A stretch of DNA of 64,000 nucleotides from Bacillota bacterium (GTDB taxonomy: Bacteria; Bacillota; Sulfobacillia; Sulfobacillales; Sulfobacillaceae). The stretch covers positions 25,872 to 89,871 of the forward strand of contig JAJZZA010000003.1 of NCBI GenBank assembly GCA_021797825.1, in the 5' to 3' direction. The translations under genes were made by a program, and so were the position numbers. This document shows, piece by piece, positions 33,116-42,598 of this stretch (position 1 is its first letter; every line of letters begins with the position of its first letter). Under the pieces are notes generated by a model, which worked only from the letters and a program-made list of their open reading frames with translations, was not told the origin of the DNA and did no database searches.

Positions 33116-34360
33116 ATGGGAACAAACCGAAAATGGCATATCAGATGGATCCGCATGGTGCGGGGGGCATTGCTGGCGATGGGACTCGCGGGATTCGGGT
33201 TGTCGCCCGCTGTCCAGGCCGCCCTGCCGGCTGCCCCGCCGCCACCATCTTTAGCGGCCTCCGCTGCCATCTTGATTGACGGCCGAACGGGTCAAATTCT
33301 TTATGGCCGAAATATCCGGGGCGAATATTATCCCGCATCGATTACTAAGATCATGACCGCTTATCTGGCCATTACCCGGGCTTGGAACCGGACCGTCACG
33401 GTGTCCCCGGCGGCCTCCAGCCAGATTGGATCCAGTTGCTACTTGCGTTCCGGGGAAACCGACCCGATGTCCGCGGTGGTAGACTGCATGATGCTGGTGT
33501 CCGGCAATGACGCCGCCTATGCGGTGGCTCAAACCGTCAGTGGCCATGTCGCCCCCTTCGTGCAGCTGATGAACGCCACCGCCCGTTCATGGCATGCTCC
33601 CGGCATTCATTTCGCCAATCCCAGCGGACTGCCCAATCCCCACCATGTGGTTACCGCCTTGGGCATGGCGATCATCGCTCAACACGCCATGCAAAACCCC
33701 ATATTCCGCACAATCGTCAAGACGCGCGTAACCACCCTGCCGCCCGATCCCGGCCCCCGCATCTACTACAACCAAAACCGTCTGTTGTACACCTATCCTG
33801 GCGCGTTAGGCATCAAAATCGGTTACACCATCGAGGCTGATGAGACCATCGTGGCCGCCGCCGATCGCAATGGGATGTACCTGATTGAGGTCCTGTTGCA
33901 CGACACGCCGAACGGGTTGTGGCCTGACGCCGCCCATTTGCTGACCTGGGGTTTCGACCACTTTCATGCGGCCACGCTGATTCGTGCGCGCCAATCCTTA
34001 GGCGTGGTGAAAGTGGGAGGGGGACGTCCGGTGCCGGTGGTGTCTGCCGCCGCCGTCTCCTATCTCGTCCCCGACGGCGTCGCGCACCCGGCCTGGACGT
34101 TGCGGCGCCACCTTTTCCTGCTCTCGGCCAATCGGGCCATCCGCGCCGGGCAACAAATCGGGACGGCCACCGTCCTGCAAGGGGACAAACCGGTTGGACG
34201 CATCATTCTGTTGGCGCAACGCGCGATAGCGCCGTTGCCCCCGCATATCCGTTGGCGCTGGCCGTGGTTGATCGTGCCGGTGGTCGTGTTCGCCGCCGTG
34301 CGGGGGCGCCGGCGGTCAGTCCGGGGCGGTCATCCGATGCGGCCGAGTCAAAGTTCGTAA
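33116..34360 (+). CDS. D-alanyl-D-alanine carboxypeptidase (S11 family)
   Basis: A 414-residue penicillin-binding protein-like serine peptidase that trims the terminal D-Ala of peptidoglycan stem peptides. A signal peptide spans residues 1-33. The SxxK motif is in YYPASITKIM and the SxN motif in MLVSGNDAAY. The third motif, normally KTG, reads KIG in LGIKIGYTIEADE, an unusual change. A C-terminal hydrophobic segment (WPWLIVPVVVFAAV) followed by basic residues probably anchors it to the membrane. It is divergent from the mutS operon. A second S11 enzyme with a normal KTG is at 53467-54642. Confidence 0.88.
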   Translation: MGTNRKWHIRWIRMVRGALLAMGLAGFGLSPAVQAALPAAPPPPSLAASAAILIDGRTGQILYGRNIRGEYYPASITKIMTAYLAITRAWNRTVTVSPAASSQIGSSCYLRSGETDPMSAVVDCMMLVSGNDAAYAVAQTVSGHVAPFVQLMNATARSWHAPGIHFANPSGLPNPHHVVTALGMAIIAQHAMQNPIFRTIVKTRVTTLPPDPGPRIYYNQNRLLYTYPGALGIKIGYTIEADETIVAAADRNGMYLIEVLLHDTPNGLWPDAAHLLTWGFDHFHAATLIRARQSLGVVKVGGGRPVPVVSAAAVSYLVPDGVAHPAWTLRRHLFLLSANRAIRAGQQIGTATVLQGDKPVGRIILLAQRAIAPLPPHIRWRWPWLIVPVVVFAAVRGRRRSVRGGHPMRPSQSS

Positions 34361-34614
34361 GGGGGATCCCGGTCTCGGGCAGCGGCGAGTGGCTTTGATC
34401 CGACCGGGTCGAGGTGCGACAGAGGTCACAATACCGGTCCGAAGTCATCGGGAGGCGTCCCCGGCGCGGACGTGGGCCGCGCCGGGACTTGATTATGGCG
34501 CCGGGGTCGGGCATTGTGTTACAGGGACCCGGAGATGGCGGGCGTCAGCCCCGGTCGTCCCAGGTGGGCCGGCTCGGACGGATGATATCCACGGGCGAAA
34601 AGGAGAATAGCATA

Positions 34615-35220
34615 ATGGCGTTGTTGCACCACATTACGGCAGCGATACTGGCTCTCGGTCTGGTCGGGGTTTTTTTCGGGATGGTGTTGGAAAGCGCCTA
34701 TATTCCCCTGCCCTCCGAGATTATCTTGCCCTATGCGGGCTATCTGGTGTACCTCGGCAGGGCGAGTTTGCTAGGCGCAATGGTGGCAGGTCTTGCGGGC
34801 GGGATGGTGGGCGCCATTCTGGGCTGGTTCCTAGCCCGGTATGGCGGTAGGCCGCTGGTGGAGCGGTACGGCCGTTTTGTCGGTGTCCGCCGCCACGAAC
34901 TCGACCGGGCCGAGGCGTGGTTTCGGCGGCACGGCGATGGCGCGGTGTTTTTCGGAAGATTGCTCCCTGGAATCCGCACGTACATTTCTTTGCCTGCCGG
35001 GGTGGCCGAGATGCCGTTGGGTCGGTTTGTGCTCTTCTCTTTGCTCGGGGCCTTGCCGTGGACGGTGCTGTTTACGTACGTCGGCTACACGTTGGGCGTG
35101 CACTGGCAAAGCGTTGCCCAATTGAGCCACTATTTTCTGGCGGCCGTTTTGATGGGGTTGGTGGTGTGGGTGGTGGTTCTGCGCGCCAAACGCAATAACG
35201 GGCCAAGAGTTCGGTCGTGA
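34615..35220 (+). CDS. DedA/SNARE-associated family membrane protein
   Basis: A 201-residue DedA-family protein with about five hydrophobic segments. Conserved features are ESAYIPLPSEIILPYAGYL near residue 25, GGMVGAILGWFLARYGG, and the FFGRLLPGIRTYISLPAG motif with the conserved Arg and Pro of the reentrant loop. The family flips undecaprenyl phosphate or phospholipids across the membrane and supports pH and membrane potential homeostasis. ATG 34615 has AGGAG nine bases upstream; the frame opens at 34414 without family sequence. The 250 bases before it hold no gene. Confidence 0.92.
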   Translation: MALLHHITAAILALGLVGVFFGMVLESAYIPLPSEIILPYAGYLVYLGRASLLGAMVAGLAGGMVGAILGWFLARYGGRPLVERYGRFVGVRRHELDRAEAWFRRHGDGAVFFGRLLPGIRTYISLPAGVAEMPLGRFVLFSLLGALPWTVLFTYVGYTLGVHWQSVAQLSHYFLAAVLMGLVVWVVVLRAKRNNGPRVRS

Positions 35221-36335
35221 GCAACGCCCTAGCGCAGGGCGTGTCACGTGACGGGTTGCGGTTGCCGGCGTGTTGTCCGGCAGTTTTATGGCGTCCCTCG
35301 CTGGCCAGGTTTCGTCTAGGAACAATGCGTTGGGCCGAATCCGGTGTTGGCCGGCGACAGATTTCCGGTGTGACGGGCAACCGGCCCCGCGTTTTCCGCC
35401 ATCGGGTTTTCGCGTGAAATGCGTAGCCACCCCCAGCCGGCCAACGCTTCTTTCGTGCGGAATATCTTGCCAGGCATTGATGATTTTGTCGGTCAGCGGC
35501 ATCGCGCGAACCCATAGCCATCACACACCGTGATTTGGCGCCGCGGAGCGTGGCCTAACAGGTGTTTTCTGTCTCACGTCGTGGTCAACCGGGTCTGTGG
35601 GCGACAGCGAATAACGCCATTTTGGGCTCTCCCCACCCGGTACGCCGCAAGCGGCTTTCCGGTCGGAATGAAACCGGCGTCTACCCGGCAGTGGAGAGAT
35701 GGAGGGCCCCTTTTTAGCCGGGCTTCGTCTGAACAGGCCTTACGGGGGGTTTCCGGCTTCTTCGGCCACCGCCAACTGATCCCGCTACGCAGCAATGGAT
35801 GCCGACCCCGTGAGTTATCCCGGCACGGCCGTCGCGGGAGGCGCCAGCCCTTGCAGTGGAAGGGTCCGCAGCAGTTGGCCGATTTCCGAGTCCCTTGGCC
35901 GATGAGGATGAGGATCGCCTCGTCTGGCCCCCAGATAAAGGCACATTCGCTTATCCCCCCACTGGGCCCCGCTATCCCTCAGAGCCGCGCATGATTAGCC
36001 TGGTATCGCACGGCTGTGGTTCCATGTTCCGCCCTCCGGAGCATTTTCCGTGCTCCCGCCGTTGCCCCCAGTGGGTGAACCGCAATTCGGAAAACGCTAA
36101 ACGGCCGCCCGTATCGGGTCGACGTTCCGGCAAGGCTGCAACGGGAAGGGTGGTCGGTGCGCCGCATTGTGCGCGCGCCCCCACCAGTCGCACGGTCGGC
36201 GGGTGACACCCGCGGCGCCATGTCCGAGCATGACGCAATGGCCGCTGCATTGGCTGGTGTGGGTCACCGTGAACCGGCGAGTGGGCTGACTTCGGCCGGA
36301 GTATGCAACGGGCGTCGCCCCGTCTCTTTTGGGCC
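35221..36335. other. 1.1 kb region without a recognisable gene
   Basis: Open frames on both strands (for example 35530-35994 plus; 34831-35502 minus) have no ribosome binding site, no membrane pattern and no motif I recognise, and codon use unlike the neighbours. It could hold a decayed gene or an RNA; nothing in the sequence decides this. Confidence 0.4.
35224..35252. repeat. hairpin followed by a perfect palindrome
   Basis: ACGCCCT (35224-35230) pairs with AGGGCGT (35236-35242), and this is directly followed by the 10-bp palindrome GTCACGTGAC (35243-35252). It begins right after the dedA stop. There is no T-run, so it is either a non-canonical transcript end or a binding site. Confidence 0.5.
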
Positions 36336-37478
36336 TTAAGGGAATCCTTGCCAGAAGGCGGGATCCTCGTCACCCAGGCGCCATAGCGCGACTCCCGCCA
36401 AGTGTTTTTGACGCGCCAAACCCAGTCTGGCTTGCGCCGAGCGATTACCCATAAAATAGACGATGTGCGGGATCCCGCCGTTTTGGTAGGTAAACATGTT
36501 TTGCGAATCTGCGGCCAGGTATTGAATGGACGCTCCGTAGCGCTGGGCCAACGCTTTGGCCTGCACGTCCGAAACGGTTGCCGCCGGGCCGGACTGGCCG
36601 TTGTTGATCCAGTCGTATCCGTACATGCCGATGGCCAGCACCAGATGGTTGGCGGGAACCACGCGCAGCGCAGCGTCAACATTGGCCTCGACCCAGCCAT
36701 AGGGCGCCACCGGCCCAGCCGGGCCGCCACTGTAATGATGGTCATAGGCCATCATTACCAGGTAATTGGCCGATTGGGCCAAAGCCGCATAATCGTCCGC
36801 CCCGTTTACCGACCAGGGAATGTCGACGAGCGGAAATACCGAAACCGCGAGCACTTTGTTCATGGGGTGCAAAGCGTGCGCCAGATCGGCCACAAAACGG
36901 CTGAGACTATCGCGACTGCTCGGATTAAGGAGTTCGAAGTCAAGGTTGACGCCGTCCAAATGATCGTTGCGCACCGTTTGCGCAATGTTGCGGGCGGCGG
37001 CTTGTCGGGTGCTATGCAGCCACAGGACACTGCTGCTCCCCGCCGCGTTGGTCACTAAGGGAACCACCGCGATGTGGTGCTGATGGGAAAACGCGACCAC
37101 CGCGGCGTCATAACCCAGGTCGCTGACGGTACCGTCGGGGTTGACGCTAAACCACAGCGGACTGACTGTCGTGATGCGGGAAGCGTTGCGCTGAAGCGAC
37201 GCCAACGACCCGGGATGGGGATCCCCGGGGGACTGGTTTTCGTAGAAGCCCACCACTTGCATCCGCGTGTCCGCAAGCTGAGGGTGGGGCGTTGACAGCC
37301 GTCGGGTGTGAACCAGGCCCACGACAAGCGCAGTGGCCAGGGCTCCTCCGGCCAGGAGGGCCCACACCCAGTGGGTGCCGACCCACGTCCTAATTCGTCG
37401 CAGATACAAATCAAACACCAGCTTGCCCCCCCAAAGAGCCTTGTCTTTGGGTAGTATGGGCGGCGGAGGGCGCGCCAT
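36336..37478 (-). CDS. membrane-anchored glycoside hydrolase family 18 protein
   Basis: A 380-residue protein with a cytoplasmic N-terminus, a transmembrane helix at about 37-57 (WALLAGGALATALVVGLV) and an external GH18 barrel. The GH18 signature DxxDxDxE appears as LDGVNLDFEL with the catalytic Glu and the preceding Asp kept. Other barrel signatures are VVPLVTNAAG, LVMMAYDHHYSGGPAGPVAP and the late GVALWRLGDEDP. Spore-former homologues (YaaH, YdhD, CotR-like) cleave N-acetylglucosamine in cortex or wall. The ATG at 37478 lacks a ribosome binding site; a GTG 20 codons later is an alternative. A 280-base non-coding stretch separates it from pepA. Confidence 0.88.
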   Translation of the reverse strand: MARPPPPILPKDKALWGGKLVFDLYLRRIRTWVGTHWVWALLAGGALATALVVGLVHTRRLSTPHPQLADTRMQVVGFYENQSPGDPHPGSLASLQRNASRITTVSPLWFSVNPDGTVSDLGYDAAVVAFSHQHHIAVVPLVTNAAGSSSVLWLHSTRQAAARNIAQTVRNDHLDGVNLDFELLNPSSRDSLSRFVADLAHALHPMNKVLAVSVFPLVDIPWSVNGADDYAALAQSANYLVMMAYDHHYSGGPAGPVAPYGWVEANVDAALRVVPANHLVLAIGMYGYDWINNGQSGPAATVSDVQAKALAQRYGASIQYLAADSQNMFTYQNGGIPHIVYFMGNRSAQARLGLARQKHLAGVALWRLGDEDPAFWQGFP

Positions 37479-37756
37479 ACACGGGGCTTATCGGTGATGG
37501 GTGCGAACTGGTCCGCCGGCTCGCGGCGCGCGGACGCCGGCAACCGCCCCGGAGCGGGTGGCCAATCCAGGCCCCCCACGGGCCGCCAGTGCCGCGGGGG
37601 CCGGCCTCCGCATGCCTCCGGTTGAGGTTTTCGCCGCCCAGCGGGCCCAATTGGCTTGCGCCGCGCGGTTACGGTACTCGGCCCGCATATCGCCGACGGC
37701 TTGCCACTGTCCGCAGCGCTTGATGCAATCCCTCGCGATCTCCGACCGAACCCGCA

Positions 37757-39244
37757 TTATTCCGCCAACATGTGCGCCAACTTCACGAAACTGCGGACCA
37801 TCACCCCGGTCGGGGCGGGGACATCCAGCCCAACCCGGTTCAAGGGGCCGCGTTTGGTCCAGGCGGTGCCGGCAATGTCTAAATGGGCAAAAGGCACCTC
37901 GCCGGCGAATTCGGCGATAATCATCCCACCCGTGATGGTTCCCGCGTCCCGTCCTGGGGCATTCTTGATGTCGGCTACTGCGGAACGATAGAGCCGCTTG
38001 TATTCCGGATAGACCGGCAAACGCCAGACCCGTTCACCCACCGCTTCCGAGGCTTGCAGAACGAGGGTGGCCAGCGGGTCGTCAGCCGAGACCAGGGCGG
38101 AGGCTTCATGCCCCAGCACAATGATGGCCGCACCGGTCAGCGTCGACGCCTCCACGATCCAGTCCACCCCAAGACTGGCCGCGTAACTCACCGCGTCGGC
38201 CAGCACCACCCGTCCCTCCGCGTCGGTGTTGGTAATCTCGATGGTCTTTCCGTTAAACGCCGTGACCACGTCCCCGGGTTTGTATGCGGTACCGGACGGC
38301 ATATTCTGCGCGATCGCCATGATCCCGACGACGTTAACCGCGGGGCGGGTGTCGGCGATGGCACACATCGCCCCGAGGACCGCCGCCGCACCCAACATGT
38401 CATATTTCATCTCTTCCATGCCGGCGCCGGGTTTTAGGCTTATCCCTCCCGAATCAAAGGTAATGCCCTTGCCGACCAAAGCCAACGTGCGGTTGCCACC
38501 ACCTTGGTATCGCATAACCACCAGGCGGGGCAAAAAGGCGCTGCCTTGTCCCACGCCCAACAGGGCACCCATTCCCAATTCTTCCAGTTTTCGTTCATCA
38601 AACACCTCAACCGGAAAACTGTGGGTTTCTCCCGCGGCGACCGCGGCCCGGGCGAGAAGTTCAGGATAGAGCTTGTTTGAGGGTTCGGCTCCCAGGGAAC
38701 GCGCCAGGTTTTGCCCCGCCGCTATCGCGATGCCGGTGGTTAGGGCGTCCTGGGCCGGCCGGCCATCCGCCAACCCGGTGAGGTCGACCCTTTGCAGGAT
38801 CATTGGCGAAGGGTCCTTTTGATGATAGCCGTCAAATTGCCATAAGCCCAGATGTAGTCCTTCAGCCACCGTCTGTGCCGCCAGGGGCAGGTCGAGGGGG
38901 CTCCCGGGCACCTCGAAAACCATGGTGCGGGCTCGATTGTCGTCCGCTGTTTGAGCCGCCAAGCCGGCAATTTTGCGCAGCAGCACACTGGAAAAATCGG
39001 CGTAAACCCCCAGGCCCACCAATAACACGCGCCGCGCCGGAATCTTCCCGAGGGAATGGATTACGACGAACTCGAGCGGATCGGCGCGGAATTCCTCGCG
39101 CCTTAACAGATCCGCCACCACTCCCCCCAAGGCTTGGTCGACGGTCAGGGCCGAACCTGACAGCGGCTGCCCCTGATATACCCCGATCGTCAACATGTCG
39201 GTGGCCAACTCGAGGGCAGGCTGGTGCGATAGGATCAATTCCAT
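37757..39244 (-). CDS. pepA: leucyl aminopeptidase (M17)
   Basis: A 495-residue cytosolic dizinc aminopeptidase that removes N-terminal leucine and other residues. The M17 signature NTDAEGRVVLADAV is present, with metal ligands in VGKGITFDSGGISLKP and MKYDMLGAA. The less conserved N-terminal domain covers about 1-170. ATG 39244 has AGGTAGGGA upstream. It is followed at distance by GH18 and preceded by the M19 dipeptidase gene, both on the same strand. Its role is general peptide turnover. Confidence 0.95.
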   Translation of the reverse strand: MELILSHQPALELATDMLTIGVYQGQPLSGSALTVDQALGGVVADLLRREEFRADPLEFVVIHSLGKIPARRVLLVGLGVYADFSSVLLRKIAGLAAQTADDNRARTMVFEVPGSPLDLPLAAQTVAEGLHLGLWQFDGYHQKDPSPMILQRVDLTGLADGRPAQDALTTGIAIAAGQNLARSLGAEPSNKLYPELLARAAVAAGETHSFPVEVFDERKLEELGMGALLGVGQGSAFLPRLVVMRYQGGGNRTLALVGKGITFDSGGISLKPGAGMEEMKYDMLGAAAVLGAMCAIADTRPAVNVVGIMAIAQNMPSGTAYKPGDVVTAFNGKTIEITNTDAEGRVVLADAVSYAASLGVDWIVEASTLTGAAIIVLGHEASALVSADDPLATLVLQASEAVGERVWRLPVYPEYKRLYRSAVADIKNAPGRDAGTITGGMIIAEFAGEVPFAHLDIAGTAWTKRGPLNRVGLDVPAPTGVMVRSFVKLAHMLAE

Positions 39245-39422
39245 GCGAGTCCCTACCTTTCTACAGAGGGTGATATGTGTTCGAACTTCTCAGCGATGGT
39301 TTGCTGAGCAAGGCGTACCCCGGCGCACTCCAGCCCGAACCGGATCCGATTAAGCCCGTTGCCATGGCGAATCGGCATGAACCCGGATCCCGGACCATGC
39401 CCGGGAAACGCGCGCCACGGCT

Positions 39423-40397
39423 CTACGACCGGCGGTTTCCCCACGCCGTCAAAAAGAAATCCTGATAGTTCTGCCCAAAAACCCGGCGGATGGTCGTGTC
39501 GGGCAATCCCCGCTCGCTCATCCGGTCGGCGAGCTGAGGCAGGCGGGTGACGTCCTCTAGCCCCGGGACCGGGTCCTCCACGCCGTCGAAATCCGATCCC
39601 AGTCCCACGTGCCGGTCGTCCCCCGTTACCGTAAGCACGTGGATAATGTGGTCGATGACCCGGTCCCGATCGGCTGCCGCTCCCAAAAAGGGGCGCACAA
39701 ACGTGATTCCCTGCACACCGCCATTTTGTGCCAGTGCCCGGATCTGGCCGTCCGACAGATTCCGCCGGTGCTGCGCCAGCCGGCGGCAATTGGAATGGGA
39801 CGCGATGACCGGGGCTGAACTGATTTCCAGAACATCCCAAAATCCCGCCTCGGCAAGGTGGGAGACATCGATTACCATGCCGACCCGGTTCATTTCGCGG
39901 AGAATCTCGCGCCCGGCGCGGCTCACCCCCCCGCCTCCGGGGTCTTCACCCGCGCCGTCGGCCAGCGCATTGCGCTGGTTCCAGGTCAAACTCATCAGGC
40001 GGACGCCCAACCGGTACAATATGCGCACCATGGCTGGATCGGTCCCCACGGCCTCCGCGCCTTCCACCGACGGAATGACGCCGAGAACATTGGTTTGCAG
40101 CACCCTAAGCCAATCGGCGGTGCCGAGCACGGCCTCGACCTTCCCGCGGTTGGCCTCGGTTTCCCGCCAAAATGCGTCTAAATATTGCAATTGGCGCAAT
40201 CCCGCTCGTTCAGGCTTATACTCGGCTTCCACCCAACAGGACAAAAATTGAATCGTGCCGCCGCCCGCCTCCATCCGCGGGAAGTCAAGCTGACCGCTCT
40301 GACTGCGTTCGCCTAAGCGGCGGACTCCCCGCACGACGTCGCCCAAACTATCGGCATGGGTATCGACCACCGGCATCGGAGCATCGTGCCACCACAT
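39423..40397 (-). CDS. membrane dipeptidase family protein (M19)
   Basis: A 324-residue zinc dipeptidase of the renal dipeptidase family, which in bacteria cleaves dipeptides, often with D-residues. Metal-binding features are VVDTHAD near residue 10, the bridging Glu in IPSVEGAE, VIDVSHLAE and PVIASHSNCR for the two histidines, and GLGSDFDGVE near the C-terminus. No signal peptide is visible, so it is probably cytoplasmic. ATG 40397 has GGGGAGGGG upstream. It lies next to pepA and a GH18 gene, which suggests recycling of wall peptides; this is inference. Between it and pepA are 178 non-coding bases. Confidence 0.92.
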   Translation of the reverse strand: MWWHDAPMPVVDTHADSLGDVVRGVRRLGERSQSGQLDFPRMEAGGGTIQFLSCWVEAEYKPERAGLRQLQYLDAFWRETEANRGKVEAVLGTADWLRVLQTNVLGVIPSVEGAEAVGTDPAMVRILYRLGVRLMSLTWNQRNALADGAGEDPGGGGVSRAGREILREMNRVGMVIDVSHLAEAGFWDVLEISSAPVIASHSNCRRLAQHRRNLSDGQIRALAQNGGVQGITFVRPFLGAAADRDRVIDHIIHVLTVTGDDRHVGLGSDFDGVEDPVPGLEDVTRLPQLADRMSERGLPDTTIRRVFGQNYQDFFLTAWGNRRS

Positions 40398-40442
40398 GCT
40401 TAACCCCTCCCCGTTCCGTTCGCATCTCGGTGGCGACGCGGC

Positions 40443-41222
40443 CTATTCATAAAAAAAGAGTCGCCGAACGGCCACGGTTCGGCCGGTCGCCGGAACTACG
40501 GTGACAACTAGCGCTCCAAACTGACCCACACCCTGGGCCGTTTCAAACCGCACGGGAAGCTGAGTCCGCATTTTTTGGAGGACCAATTCGGTTTTCACCC
40601 CAATTACGGAATCACGCGGACCCGTCATACCCAAATCGGTCAAAAACGCGGTGCCCCCCGGCAGAATGCGTTCATCGGCGGTTTGCACATGCGTGTGGGT
40701 TCCCACCACCGCCGAGACCCTGCCATCCAAGTACCACCCCAAAGCCGCCTTTTCCGACGTGGTTTCGGCGTGGAAGTCGACGGCCACGATGGAGACTTGG
40801 GGAGGTAGGCTATTCAAAATGTCGTCCATCGTCCGCAACGGGTCGTCGTACTGAAACGGCATGAAGGCCCGACCGGCCAGGCTGACCACGGCCACCGAGT
40901 GGCCCCCGCGGGTCACCACCACGTACCCGTGACCGGGTGTGCTCGGAGGAAGGTTGGCGGGGCGCAGCAACCCGGGGACGTCATCAATAAATGAAAGCAC
41001 GTCCTTTTTGTCGAAGATGTGGTTGCCCGACGTCAGGACATCCACACCGGCGCTCAGCAGTTCGTCCATCACGTCATGGGTGAGGCCGTTGCCCCCCGCC
41101 GCGTTCTCCGCGTTGGCGATCACCAAATCCACCTGTTCTTCGGCCACCAGGCGTTTAAGGTGGGTAGCCACCATCCGCCGGCCGGTTTTGCCGACGATGT
41201 CTCCGATGAACAGGATGGTCAA
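40443..41222 (-). CDS. ymdB: YmdB family 2',3'-cyclic nucleotide phosphodiesterase
   Basis: A 259-residue metallophosphoesterase. Metal-ligand motifs are FIGDIVGKTGRR (residues 5-15), ANAENAAGGNGLT, SGNHIFDKKD, VDFHAETTSEK and GTHTHVQTADE. B. subtilis YmdB affects biofilm and motility choice and normally follows rny (RNase Y), which is not present here. The start appears to be TTG 41222 with only a weak GAGA upstream. It lies 14 bases after an uncharacterised 170-residue gene and belongs to the recA-side gene string. Confidence 0.93.
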   Translation of the reverse strand: MTILFIGDIVGKTGRRMVATHLKRLVAEEQVDLVIANAENAAGGNGLTHDVMDELLSAGVDVLTSGNHIFDKKDVLSFIDDVPGLLRPANLPPSTPGHGYVVVTRGGHSVAVVSLAGRAFMPFQYDDPLRTMDDILNSLPPQVSIVAVDFHAETTSEKAALGWYLDGRVSAVVGTHTHVQTADERILPGGTAFLTDLGMTGPRDSVIGVKTELVLQKMRTQLPVRFETAQGVGQFGALVVTVVPATGRTVAVRRLFFYE

Positions 41223-41236
41223 GCCGATCTCGGATT

Positions 41237-41749
41237 TTAAGTGTTGAATATTACGACCCGCCCTTCATCACGCAGAGCCACCAAGTGTCCGGACCCATCG
41301 CGAACGATGGCCTCCAAACTCTCCTGGATGGTTTCCTCCTGAACCATCATGTCCTCCTCCAAGAGATCGTGCGGATCCGCCAGCAGGTCGCCTTCGTACA
41401 AATCGCGGAAAACCTCGATGGACATGCCGATCTCCTCAACCGACACGGTGAGGGCGTCGCGGGTCAATTCGATGCCGGTGACCGAGCCCAATTCCAAGCG
41501 GCTCAATTGCAGTGTGACCAGGGGCCGTCCCGTGATGCCGCGATAGGCGGTCAGAACGTCGGAAAGATAGTCGGCCAGATGCTGCCACGCCTCATCCGTC
41601 AAAGTCCGGCGCAGGATAAAACCAACACTCAGGGTCTTGGTATCCGGGTCGTATTGCACACTGCTGACCTCAGGATATCGCATCATCACCGCGATCAGCG
41701 TGCTCAGTCCTCGTGTGCTGGTGCCCCAAGCTGATGACGGATTTGACAT
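41237..41749 (-). CDS. conserved-looking hypothetical protein upstream of ymdB
   Basis: A 170-residue acidic protein. It opens with a region like a small ferredoxin-like fold (STLIAVMMRYPEVSSVQYD then TLSVGFILRR) and ends in a long acidic helix (EVFRDLYEGDLLADPHDLLEE) followed by a short C-terminal beta segment (HLVALRDEGRVVIF). No signal peptide or membrane segment. ATG 41749 has AAAGGGG. The tight 14-base gap to ymdB suggests an operon. I do not recognise the family and assign no function. Confidence 0.7.
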   Translation of the reverse strand: MSNPSSAWGTSTRGLSTLIAVMMRYPEVSSVQYDPDTKTLSVGFILRRTLTDEAWQHLADYLSDVLTAYRGITGRPLVTLQLSRLELGSVTGIELTRDALTVSVEEIGMSIEVFRDLYEGDLLADPHDLLEEDMMVQEETIQESLEAIVRDGSGHLVALRDEGRVVIFNT

Positions 41750-41841
41750 GCTGCCACCCCTTTCTCTACCGGTTGCCTGCCGCCTGCGTTACGCTTGCCC
41801 GCTAAGGATGAAGCGCGAATGGTCACATCCCCGGCAGCGCC

Positions 41842-42132
41842 CTATAGCATGGGCGGATGCCATTTGGCGGTGTTTTCCATCTCCTGGTCAGGATAAAGCG
41901 TGCGAAATTTTTTGGCCAACGCGACGGGTGTATCGGGATAGTCCGCATCCATGACACACGATTCCACCGGACAGACATCGGCGCATTGCTGCGTGGCGTA
42001 AAACCCGTAACACTCCGTGCAATGGTCGGGATCGATGACGTAAATGTCAGCGGCTTCGCTGATGGCGCCATTGGGGCATTCGGGCTCGCAGGCTCCGCAG
42101 GAAATGCACTGGTCAATGATCTTCAAGGCCAT
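41842..42132 (-). CDS. YfhL-type 2[4Fe-4S] ferredoxin
   Basis: A 96-residue ferredoxin with two cluster motifs: CISCGACEPECP at residues 9-20, then CTECYGFYATQQCADVCP with an insertion between the second and third cysteines. This is the Alvin/YfhL-type pattern with a long C-terminal helix. The frame is open to 42228, but ATG 42132 (MALKIIDQC) matches family N-termini and has GGGAG 11 bases upstream. Its first 20 bases overlap the end of recX. Electron partner unknown; radical SAM enzymes such as RimO are conceivable. Confidence 0.9.
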   Translation of the reverse strand: MALKIIDQCISCGACEPECPNGAISEAADIYVIDPDHCTECYGFYATQQCADVCPVESCVMDADYPDTPVALAKKFRTLYPDQEMENTAKWHPPML

Positions 42133-42598
42133 CGTCGCTGTCGCTCCCTTTGTCGGCGGCGTCGTCTGCGGTTGCCAGCCGCCGTATGAGCGCCGCCGGA
42201 AATCCTTGCCTGGCCAGATGGCGAGCAAATCGCGCTCTCCCGCGGGAATCGGTTATATCGTACCGCTCCCGAATACGGAGAGCAATTGCCGTCCAGTCGA
42301 TCGCGGAGGCTTCGAGCTGCCAGGCCTGGGTGATGGTCTCATCATCGAGTCCGCGGAGACGCAGGCGCGCGCGGATGGCTCCGGGTCCACTGCGGCCGTC
42401 GTCTAGCAGGCGGGAAAGCAGCGTCCGCGCCATGCGCGCGTCTTCGATGAGGCCCGAGTGCATGAGGCCGGCCAGGGTCTGCTCGACGATGGCATCCGGC
42501 ACCCCGCGCAGCGTCAGTCGCCGCCGCATTTCCGCGGCACTGAGCATGCGCTGGGAGAGCCACCCCAGGGCCAATTGATGGGGATCGCGTGCAGTCAT
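42113..42598 (-). CDS. recX: RecA regulator RecX
   Basis: A 161-residue protein built of repeated three-helix units: [54 protein letters not shown] and a final [21 protein letters not shown]. RecX binds the RecA filament groove and limits or tunes its activity. The start is ATG 42598, overlapping the recA TGA as ATGA, so synthesis is coupled to recA. The frame is open to 42757, inside recA. It overlaps the downstream ferredoxin gene by 20 bases. Confidence 0.92.
   Translation of the reverse strand: MTARDPHQLALGWLSQRMLSAAEMRRRLTLRGVPDAIVEQTLAGLMHSGLIEDARMARTLLSRLLDDGRSGPGAIRARLRLRGLDDETITQAWQLEASAIDWTAIALRIRERYDITDSRGRARFARHLARQGFPAALIRRLATADDAADKGSDSDDGLEDH

Noticed and set aside
35530..35994. 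154-residue open frame in the 1.1 kb gap
   Set aside because: No ribosome binding site, no family resemblance and codon use unlike neighbouring genes.
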